Source: an uncultured Collinsella sp.
GTDB lineage: Bacteria; Actinomycetota; Coriobacteriia; Coriobacteriales; Coriobacteriaceae
DNA length: 10,281 nt
Reading direction: 5' to 3'
NCBI GenBank assembly: GCA_938045085.1
Contig: CALINZ010000009.1
Span: 1-10,281 of the forward strand
In this document: one piece after another, positions 1 to 6,358 of the stretch
How the letters are laid out: each line of letters opens with the position of its first letter
Position numbering within the stretch: position 1 is the stretch's first letter
The notes under the pieces: model-generated
The model's input: only the letters and a program-made list of their open reading frames with translations
The model's database searches: none
What the model was told of the DNA's origin: nothing
Program-made: the position numbers and the translations under genes

Positions 1-1058
1 CAATTGGTTCCCTAGATACTCCTTATTTCCGCACGCCGGAATTTTCTCATACCATGCTCGAAAACGAGCAGCTTCTTTGCAACCTAGCCCACGCACCCGA
101 GGGGTCACGTGCGATCTTCCCAACTTGTTCGGGCACCGGGGCGATGGAAGCCGCTATCATGGGGCTTCTTGATCCCATCAACGACAAGGCAATTGTTGTT
201 GATGGTGGCAGTTTCGGTCACAGGTTCCGTTCTATGCTTGAGCTACACGGCATTGACAACGTCCCAATCGAGCTTGTACCTGGCACTCCGCTTACCGAAG
301 CTGACCTCGAGTCTATCAACGTTGGGGACTGTACCGCTTTCCTTGTAAACTTGGGCGAGACCTCACAAGGTGTGCTCTATGACGCTAGCCTCATAGGGCG
401 ATTTTGTCGTGAACACGATCTGTTTCTAATCGTAGACGGCATCAGCTCTTTCTTGGCCGATCCATTCGACATGGAAAGCATGGGGGCTGATGTGCTTATT
501 ACCGATGCCCAAAAAGCCTTAGCCTGTCCTCCGGGCGTGGCGCCTATGGTCCTCTCACCTGATGCTGTTAAAAGAGCGAATTCTCTTACGCAACCATGCA
601 TGTATTTAAATCTTTGTGACATGCTAAAGAATCAAGAGCGTGGGCAGACTCCGTTCACCCCTGCAGTGACAACGCTATTGCAAATTCACGAGAGGCTAGC
701 CGCCCTAGATGCCGCCGGTGGCGCTAAAGCTGAAGTTGCTCGATGTGCCGACGTGGCCAATGACTTCCGCAATAGGATCTTCTCGGCCGGTCTACCTTTT
801 CAAATGCGCCTAGCTTCTCCCTCAAATGCCGTGACCTATATCGAAAGCCCTTACGTGAGTGCCAAGGCACTGTTCGCCTTGCTTAAAGATGAGTACGGCA
901 TCTGGCTGTGTCCCAACGGCGGAGAAAAGGCTGACACCTCGTTCAGAGTAGGGCACATCGGCAATCATCCGCTCTCTGATAATGTGCTTTTAGTTGCAGC
1001 ACTCGTCGATGCTTGCGGACGTTTGGAGTCTAAGCACGACAAGGAAGCCAATAAATGA
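1..1058 (+). CDS. Class V aminotransferase, 2-aminoethylphosphonate:pyruvate transaminase-like (5' partial)
   Basis: This is a PLP-dependent class V (fold type I) aminotransferase, cytoplasmic, probably acting on a small aldehyde or amino donor. The frame is open to the left edge, so the first ATG at 54 is internal. The residues before it (GSLDTPYFRTPEFSHT) match the start of the family fold, so only a short N-terminus is missing. Numbered from that ATG: the cofactor-phosphate glycine/serine region CSGTGAMEAA lies near 25-34, the PLP-ring aspartate in IVDGISSF near 126-133, and the Schiff-base lysine is K154 in ITDAQKALACPPG. RVGHIGNHPLSDN near the C-terminus is also typical. The stop overlaps the next ATG by 4 bases (ATGA), implying translational coupling. 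The family also includes alanine:glyoxylate and serine:pyruvate aminotransferases. The 2-aminoethylphosphonate assignment is my preference from the overall pattern and the neighbouring cytidylyltransferase; the substrate is not proven. Confidence 0.85.
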   Translation, partial: IGSLDTPYFRTPEFSHTMLENEQLLCNLAHAPEGSRAIFPTCSGTGAMEAAIMGLLDPINDKAIVVDGGSFGHRFRSMLELHGIDNVPIELVPGTPLTEADLESINVGDCTAFLVNLGETSQGVLYDASLIGRFCREHDLFLIVDGISSFLADPFDMESMGADVLITDAQKALACPPGVAPMVLSPDAVKRANSLTQPCMYLNLCDMLKNQERGQTPFTPAVTTLLQIHERLAALDAAGGAKAEVARCADVANDFRNRIFSAGLPFQMRLASPSNAVTYIESPYVSAKALFALLKDEYGIWLCPNGGEKADTSFRVGHIGNHPLSDNVLLVAALVDACGRLESKHDKEANK

Positions 1059-2521
1059 TGAAGGTCATCACCTATGGTACCTACGACCATCTCCATCGTG
1101 GACATGTGCGTCTACTGGAGCGCGCAAAGGCTTTGGGCGACTACCTAATCGTAGGTGTCACTTCTGATGATTTCGACAAGCAGCGTGGCAAGATTAACGT
1201 GCAGCAGCCTCTCGAGGAGCGCATTGCTGCAGTAAGAGCCACGGGTATTGCCGACAAGATAATTGTCGAAGAGTATGAGGGTCAAAAAATTGATGATATC
1301 AAGCGCTATGGCGTGGATATTTTCACTGTAGGCTCTGACTGGGTAGGGCATTTCGATTATCTAAACGAGTACTGTAAGGTTGAATACCTTGAACGTACCC
1401 GCGGTGTATCATCCACAGAAATTCGCAGCATTAAAAAACAGCATTGCGGCTTGGTTGGATATACTGACTACATGAACCGCGTGTATGCAGAATGCGGTTT
1501 AGTTAACGGCCTAGAGGTCGTTGCGATATGCACGAAAGATAGAAGCTCGCTAAGCAAGAACTCGTTAAGCGCTCCGCTGATTACAGACAATTTCAACGAA
1601 TTGCTAGACGCCGTGGATTTGGTCTATATCCACTCGCATCCAGATTGCCATTATGAACAAGTAAAGAAGGCGCTTGAGGCAGGCAAGCATGTTATGTGTG
1701 AAGCTCCGCTCGCCAAAAGCGCAGCAGAATGCGATGAGCTATTTTCCTTAGCTGACGAGCGAGACTTAGTGCTAATGGACTCCCTCCGAACCGCGTATTC
1801 AACGGCATACGCACGAATGTTATTGCTTGTAGCGGGCGGTCGTATCGGCGACGTCGTATCTGTTGACGCGACTTGCACCAACCTCAATACGAACCGCCCG
1901 CCGTATTCATTAAGCCATGAAACAGCTTGGAGCAGCATGGCCGCATGGGGACCGACGGCACTGCTGCCGATATTTCAAATATTGGGTTCTAGCCCCGAGA
2001 CTGTGCAGTTTTCCTCCTTATGTGATCTGAAAGATAAAGCCTTCGACAATTTTTCCAGAATCAGTGTTGAGTTCCAAGGGGCCGTTGGTAGTGCAAAAGT
2101 AGGTGCAGGTGCAAAGTCTGAAGGAAGTCTTGTAGTCTCAGGCACCAAAGGCTATGTATACGTTCCTGCTCCTTGGTGGAAAACGGACTACTTTGAAATT
2201 CGCTACGAAAATTCATCTGACAACCGTCGTTATTTCTACCAATTGGATGGAGAGGGAATTCGATTTGAGTGGGTTTCTTTCCTAAGAATGATTGAGGCGG
2301 TGAGCGAAGGTACTGATGGTGAAGAGGCACTTCGCCGTGAAGGCGGTATTGAAAGAGATATAACACGTGCAATCTGTGAAGTGATCGGTTCCTTTGAGCG
2401 AGGCGATCACGATACATGGAGGTTCATAAATGAAGAAAATTCTTCTATTAGGCGGTCCCGTTTTCCAAAAACCTGTAATTCAGCGCGCAAAGTCTATGGG
2501 GCTTTACGTTGGCGTGGCTGA
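1055..2521 (+). CDS. Cytidylyltransferase (TagD-like) fused to Gfo/Idh/MocA-like oxidoreductase domain
   Basis: This is a two-domain protein of 488 residues. Residues 1-128 form a complete HxGH nucleotidyltransferase like glycerol-3-phosphate cytidylyltransferase: GTYDHLHRGH at 8-17 with the catalytic HxGH, GSDW at 93-96, and RTRGVSSTEIR at 114-124 corresponding to the RTxGxSTT signature. It should transfer CMP from CTP to a phosphorylated small molecule. Residues from about 132 resemble Gfo/Idh/MocA dehydrogenases: a Rossmann start (CGLVGYTDYMNRV), HSHPDCHYEQVKKALEAGKHV, and CEAPLAK at 215-221 where the family has CEKPLA. Two hallmarks are altered: the dinucleotide GxGxxG is degenerate, and the catalytic Lys of EKP is Ala. 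The second domain may therefore not be an active dehydrogenase. AAGGAAG lies 7 bases before the ATG at 1055; a second ATG at 1058 is possible. The last ~30 codons overlap the next gene by 92 bases and look less conserved, so the natural C-terminus may be near 2430. Confidence 0.85.
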   Translation: MMKVITYGTYDHLHRGHVRLLERAKALGDYLIVGVTSDDFDKQRGKINVQQPLEERIAAVRATGIADKIIVEEYEGQKIDDIKRYGVDIFTVGSDWVGHFDYLNEYCKVEYLERTRGVSSTEIRSIKKQHCGLVGYTDYMNRVYAECGLVNGLEVVAICTKDRSSLSKNSLSAPLITDNFNELLDAVDLVYIHSHPDCHYEQVKKALEAGKHVMCEAPLAKSAAECDELFSLADERDLVLMDSLRTAYSTAYARMLLLVAGGRIGDVVSVDATCTNLNTNRPPYSLSHETAWSSMAAWGPTALLPIFQILGSSPETVQFSSLCDLKDKAFDNFSRISVEFQGAVGSAKVGAGAKSEGSLVVSGTKGYVYVPAPWWKTDYFEIRYENSSDNRRYFYQLDGEGIRFEWVSFLRMIEAVSEGTDGEEALRREGGIERDITRAICEVIGSFERGDHDTWRFINEENSSIRRSRFPKTCNSARKVYGALRWRG

Positions 2522-3617
2522 CATCAGTCAGGATGCTCCCGCAGCACCACTCGCTGATGAGTTATTTCAGGGTTCCATTAGAGATTATGATGCCATGCTC
2601 GCGATTGCTCGTGAGTTTAAACCGGATGCCATTGCCAGCGGAGCATGCGATACCTCGGTTGTCACTGTTGCTCGTCTTTGTGAGGAGCTAGGGCTGCCGG
2701 GCAATTCAGTAGATGCCGCTCTTAATTCTACCGACAAATTTAGGATGATAAATTGCTTTGCTCAAGAGGGGGTTCCTCATCCTGCCTTCGCCGTAGCCAA
2801 GGTGAGTGAGCTTGATACTTTTGTTCCCCCTTTCTCCTATCCTGTCATAACAAAACCTACTGACAGCGCTGGAGGCAGGGGAGTGAATCTGGTTTCATCA
2901 CCTGAGGAACTCCCCGCAGCACTTCAGACTGCATCTAAAGCAGGCATCTCGGGCGATGTGCTTGTAGAAGAATGTATGACCGGCCCTGAAGTCAGCGTGG
3001 AAATTATCGTTTCTGGCGGTATCCCTCATGTACTGCAGGTTACCGATAAGTTAACTTCCGGCGCTCCGAATTTCTTTGAAATTGGCCATATTCAACCCAC
3101 AAGTTTAAGTTGCGAACAGCGTCGGGCAATTTCGGATGTTGCTTCATCCGCCGTACTAGCCGTTGGTCTCAAAAATAGCGCCGCGCATGCAGAAGTGATG
3201 CTAACTTCCGAAGGTCCTAAGATGGTTGAGCTTGGAGCTCGACTTGGTGGCGACTGGATTACCTCGCATCTTATCTGGAACTCTGTGTCGGGCATCGACA
3301 TGGTTGAGACCATGATTAAGCTGGCATTGGGAGAAGAGTTCAGTGAGCTCAGCTACAGTGATAGCGGTAAATTCGTAGCAACTAAGTTCCTTCCTGCTCG
3401 CGAGGGCGTACTTCAGGAATTAAACGGTATTGAAACTGCAAGAGATTCCGAAGGCGTTATTCATGTTGAAGTTCACGGTATCGTTGGAAAACGGTACGGA
3501 AAAGCAGTGGATGATTCTGCTCGCTTTGCTTCCGTTGTTGCCAGCGGCAACACGAAAGAAGAAGCGTTAACCAATTGCGACCGTGCTCTTAGGTTAATTG
3601 AAGTTCAAATGGGATAA
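2430..3617 (+). CDS. ATP-grasp carboxylate-amine ligase
   Basis: This is a full-length cytoplasmic ATP-grasp enzyme (395 aa). It would activate a carboxylate as an acyl phosphate with ATP and join it to an amine or similar nucleophile. The N-terminal pre-ATP-grasp fold begins MKKILLLGGPVFQKPVIQRA. The lid lysine lies in NSTDKFRM (near 103). The ATP-binding loop is KPTDSAGGRGV (142-152), the adenine-hinge region VLVEECMTGPEVSVE (177-191), and the metal ligands AHAEVML (E255) and MVELGARLGGDW (E267). The order and spacing resemble BacD-like amino-acid ligases and carbamoyl-phosphate-synthase-like ATP-grasp proteins, not PurD or PurK specifically. The start is well defined: GGAGG at 2418-2422, seven bases before ATG, inside the 3' end of the preceding gene. 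It is the last gene of the operon. In context it may add an amino acid or acid to the small molecule made by the two upstream enzymes; that is inference. Confidence 0.9.
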   Translation: MKKILLLGGPVFQKPVIQRAKSMGLYVGVADISQDAPAAPLADELFQGSIRDYDAMLAIAREFKPDAIASGACDTSVVTVARLCEELGLPGNSVDAALNSTDKFRMINCFAQEGVPHPAFAVAKVSELDTFVPPFSYPVITKPTDSAGGRGVNLVSSPEELPAALQTASKAGISGDVLVEECMTGPEVSVEIIVSGGIPHVLQVTDKLTSGAPNFFEIGHIQPTSLSCEQRRAISDVASSAVLAVGLKNSAAHAEVMLTSEGPKMVELGARLGGDWITSHLIWNSVSGIDMVETMIKLALGEEFSELSYSDSGKFVATKFLPAREGVLQELNGIETARDSEGVIHVEVHGIVGKRYGKAVDDSARFASVVASGNTKEEALTNCDRALRLIEVQMG

Positions 3618-3652
3618 GAACTATTCGCCAACTTTATATGCTGGTTTTTTTG

Positions 3653-3700
3653 AGGCCGGATTGCTTTGTTTACTAGTAACAAAGCAATCCGGCCTTATTT
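3653..3700 (+). terminator. Intrinsic terminator hairpin after the three-gene operon
   Basis: A perfect 18-bp stem (3653-3670 pairing with 3678-3695) closes a 7-base loop (TACTAGT) and is followed by TTATTT. It starts 36 bases after the ATP-grasp stop codon. The stem is GC-rich at its base (AGGCCGG) and AT-rich at the top. The trailing T tract is short and broken by an A, so termination may be incomplete. A run of seven T lies just before the stem, which does not help termination on either strand. Confidence 0.75.
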
Positions 3701-3882
3701 GTACAGGCTCCTAATCCGAGGGTCCTTTGCTGCTTTTGAAGCAAGCAATCTATTCACCCTTTTATTTCTCCTTTTTGGAGAACCTTTCGCATGGTCCCAC
3801 TATATGGATACTGAATCAGAGAATCCTGAATGCAGAACGATAATTGTAGTATTGCCAATTGATTTTAGTGACGGAGGAGACA

Positions 3883-4525
3883 ATGGACCTAACGAATCTA
3901 CCTGAGTACATCTCAGCGATTGTGGCAATCATCGCATTGTTCATTTCTTGTTACCAAGCTCGTCTCAGTAATAAACAGTCTCTATTTAATCGACGTTTAA
4001 ATATTTGGATAACCGTCGATAAACTCATGAGCGTTTACGCAAAAAAACGCGAAGAACTTGGAACATGGTGACGAGCCGCAAATGGCTATCGGCCTACTAT
4101 TTGAATTGCTGACTAACACAACGTACCTGCAATCAATTTCAACCTCAATAAATCATGTGTTAGATGCCGACCCTCAACTTAAATTGCATTTAAAACTTGA
4201 TGAAATGAAATCGCTCGCCATGGAGGCAAGATTTTGCTTCAAAGGAAAGAGCGGAGACGCAATAGCCGAATTCATAGAAGCTTATCAATCCCTTTTGTTT
4301 TCAATGTATCAGTATCAGATTCTATTAAATAAGATGTCTCAGAGTGCAAAGGAATATCAATGGACGCTTGAACAGGCTTCTGAAAAGTTAGATGAGCCCA
4401 ATCAACGGAAAGATCTCTTTGAAAAAGAAAGCGTTCTTGCTGCCTCATATATGACTCTATGCCAGCTAAACAAGAGAGGAACAATTCAGCGCCAAATACA
4501 ACTAGCAGGTCCTATACGGCGCTGA
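3883..4525 (+). pseudogene. Small protein with one N-terminal membrane segment, broken by a +1 frameshift
   Basis: Two overlapping frames read as one gene. The first starts at ATG 3883, with GGAGGA at 3873-3878, and gives MDLTNLPEYISAIVAIIALFI..., one hydrophobic helix at about residues 8-26, then a basic, helical stretch (QSLFNRRLNIWITVDKLM). It stops at 4071 just after KKREELGTW. The second frame (from about 4058) carries HGDEPQMAIGLLFELLTNTTYLQSI and a long helical region ending at 4525. Dropping one G near 4056-4058 joins them smoothly as ...KREELEHGDEPQMAIGLL.... I recall uncharacterised proteins with this overall arrangement (N-terminal helix, LFxRRL segment, then LTN..YL), but no function. 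The intact product would be about 213 residues, probably membrane-anchored with a cytoplasmic helical body. The last ~20 residues look atypical, so the 3' end may be damaged too. A sequencing error or a programmed shift (TGG TGA C) cannot be excluded. Confidence 0.65.
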
Positions 4526-4709
4526 GCTAATAATTGGGTGCTTAAGATGGTCGATGCCGCACCAAACCTCAACGCCATTAGCCCTATGAGCGAAAACTCT
4601 TGAGCTCTAAAGCAACACAAGGCCCGCCAGCTTTCATTGCTGCGGATTTGAGAACGTTACCAATTAGAATATAACCTAGTGCTGGAATAAGATTCGGAAG
4701 CTGACTCAG
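4526..4709. other. Intergenic stretch without a supported gene
   Basis: This is 184 bases between the frameshifted gene and the 438-aa gene. The - strand has an open but startless run of about 40 codons (roughly 4700 to 4590) with a hydrophobic part reading LIPALGYILIGNVLKSAA. It could be a scrap of a membrane protein, but there is no ribosome site and no family I recognise. I see no convincing promoter for the next gene here. Confidence 0.4.
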
Positions 4710-6026
4710 GTGAAATTTAAGGACGAATACATTAATAATCAGATGTTAAGCTGGAGACATCATCCACTGCGGTACGTGGCAAGGGTGGATGAGCTCACTT
4801 ACAGTCGTCTTTATGGCTACGTAGACCAATTGGCGGATTCCGTTAGCGGTTTAGTCTCTACGCCATCTTTCAACCAGTTTTTACTTGAATCCTGTCAGCT
4901 CTTAGCTAACTCACTAGATTTAATTCATCAAGGTTACTTCGACGCTGCTATTTATTCAGTTAGACAAGCTGGAGAGGTCATCCTTATCGGAACATTGTTT
5001 TCGAATCTAGAAGAATCTGAGCGCAAGGCTAAATATGAGAAATGGGTCTCGCTCGACAGGTTCCCCTCATTTAGCGAACTGTCCAAAATGCTTCGTTTAA
5101 AAGATATTGAATATCGAGACCTTCTTGAACAAATGCCCGAAATTGATGAGCTGATCAGCAAGCTCAATAGGAGGGCGAACAAGTATATTCACAAACAAGG
5201 CCACGAATCCTTTTATACCAAGCCTTACGAAGTGGTTCCCGAAAGCGCGAAGCATATTCGAGAGGATTTCACTGATTATTTCACGACTACTGTAAAGGTC
5301 TGTGCAATATTTCGACTTGCCGTCGATCCTTTCCCCATATTACCGAGCGACCCCGAATGCGAATTCAGATTCCCTGATTGTATGACACTCGAATTCGGTC
5401 AGAGCTTTATTGATAATTGTTTGGGAAACGAGTTTGTTAAGCACTACATTGAGACAGATTATTACCGCAATTGGGTGAATGCGATTAAGTCAACATTTCC
5501 TCATTTGAAGGAGGCAACATATAATGTCTCAAACCTGCACTATATTGATTTATCTAACATCGAAGACATTCTTGATGAGCTAGATAAGTTAACGTTATAT
5601 GAGGCGACGGCTGTTTTATTCACTGCGCTATTCTCAGAGAAAGTAATTGCCATTCATATAACCGGCATGCTTGATGCATTTAGTAATTCGGCAAGACCAT
5701 CAAGCGGTCTGTACCTTTCAGACATGAGTGATTACGCCGAACAGCTTGGCGGAGTCAATGTTCCACTCGCGGAGATTTGCCGTCTCGCTAGTCTTCGTTC
5801 ATCGAATGAGCTATCTCCTGTTAGCTCATTCATTACTTCGTTTTCTATTGCGTCAGCTTTTATTTGCGTTGAGACCGATACGATTCTTGATGACAATGAA
5901 GTTGAGCTAGGCCGAAAAGCGGCAGAAGAGCTTGATTGGCTTTGGAGCCGTATCAAAACAGGCCAATGTGCCATGTCTGAATTAGTGGAAACGGAACTGT
6001 TCAAGCGGATTAAACAGAACGCGTAA
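4710..6026 (+). CDS. Unknown 438-aa helical protein (possible HEPN-like fold)
   Basis: I do not recognise a named family with certainty. The product is soluble, mostly helical and acidic, with no signal peptide or convincing membrane segment. The start is GTG at 4710, with CGGAAG about ten bases upstream; an ATG at 4743 (residue 12) is the alternative but has no ribosome site. The N-terminal half contains a paired-helix region, LIHQGYFDAAIYSVRQAGEV (71-90). It is followed near 154-165 by RRANKYIHKQGH, which contains an R-x5-H arrangement like that of HEPN RNase domains. This pattern also occurs in helical families without nuclease activity, so catalysis is not claimed. The C-terminal half (about 250-438) is helical and shows no motif I can place. 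It stands alone on the + strand between a broken gene and a gene scrap, in more AT-rich DNA than the right edge, consistent with an acquired gene. A role in defence or stress is speculation from context only. Confidence 0.75.
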   Translation: MKFKDEYINNQMLSWRHHPLRYVARVDELTYSRLYGYVDQLADSVSGLVSTPSFNQFLLESCQLLANSLDLIHQGYFDAAIYSVRQAGEVILIGTLFSNLEESERKAKYEKWVSLDRFPSFSELSKMLRLKDIEYRDLLEQMPEIDELISKLNRRANKYIHKQGHESFYTKPYEVVPESAKHIREDFTDYFTTTVKVCAIFRLAVDPFPILPSDPECEFRFPDCMTLEFGQSFIDNCLGNEFVKHYIETDYYRNWVNAIKSTFPHLKEATYNVSNLHYIDLSNIEDILDELDKLTLYEATAVLFTALFSEKVIAIHITGMLDAFSNSARPSSGLYLSDMSDYAEQLGGVNVPLAEICRLASLRSSNELSPVSSFITSFSIASAFICVETDTILDDNEVELGRKAAEELDWLWSRIKTGQCAMSELVETELFKRIKQNA

Positions 6027-6358
6027 ATATTTGTTGTCGCGTCTACGACGGCAAAAGGACGGGTCAGGGGCGCGTGCTGCCTGAAAACGACCGGCTTCGA
6101 TAACTTCCGTGCGAGCTCCATCCAGGGCGTCATGAAGCGCGTAAAGGCCAAGGACTGCCAGTACCGTTCCTCTGATGTACGGCATGAGGGCTCGTGTTGC
6201 TCGTTTGTACAGGGGCGGCAGAGCGACTGCATGACGTCGAGTTGCGCCGTCTGAGGCCATCACAATGGTTATCGAGATATCTGACAGGAATTCGCCACGG
6301 AGAAACGGAAAGGCTTTCCGATCCTGATCAAGCAGGTTCGGAACTACCGTCACTGGAA
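6027..6358 (+). pseudogene. ugd: Remnant of UDP-glucose 6-dehydrogenase in a 332-bp gene-free stretch
   Basis: This gap between convergent genes carries a clear scrap of a UDP-glucose 6-dehydrogenase (the enzyme that makes UDP-glucuronate for surface polysaccharides). At 6081-6152 one frame reads CLKTTG followed by FDNFRASSIQGVMKR and VKAK. This is the highly conserved C-terminal-domain signature of UDP-glucose dehydrogenases (compare MKSGSDNFRxSSIQGVMKRIKAKG). A one-base slip at about 6152 continues the homology as GLPV, after which the frame breaks down. No upstream Rossmann domain, no catalytic-cysteine region and no C-terminal VIVANR are visible, so most of the gene is gone. The remaining bases to 6358 hold no supported gene. 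Two - strand frames that cover this stretch lack family resemblance and a ribosome site. The remnant suggests that a capsule or exopolysaccharide cluster once extended here. Confidence 0.7.

Noticed and set aside
3766..3782. Small hairpin TTCTCC-TTTTT-GGAGAA
   Set aside because: A 6-bp stem with no T tract after it is too weak to call a terminator, and it is not placed to control the ribosome site at 3873.
3666..3905. 79-codon + strand frame starting in the terminator hairpin
   Set aside because: It starts inside the hairpin loop region, has no ribosome site, and overlaps the well-supported start of the frameshifted gene.
4590..4700. Hydrophobic - strand open stretch LIPALGYILIGNVLKSAA
   Set aside because: No start or ribosome site, and it is broken soon after. 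It may be a scrap of a membrane protein but there is too little to name.
5732..6353. Two overlapping - strand frames (166 and 123 codons) across the end of the 438-aa gene and the following gap
   Set aside because: They overlap a well-supported + strand gene and the ugd remnant, have odd composition, no clear ribosome site and no family resemblance.
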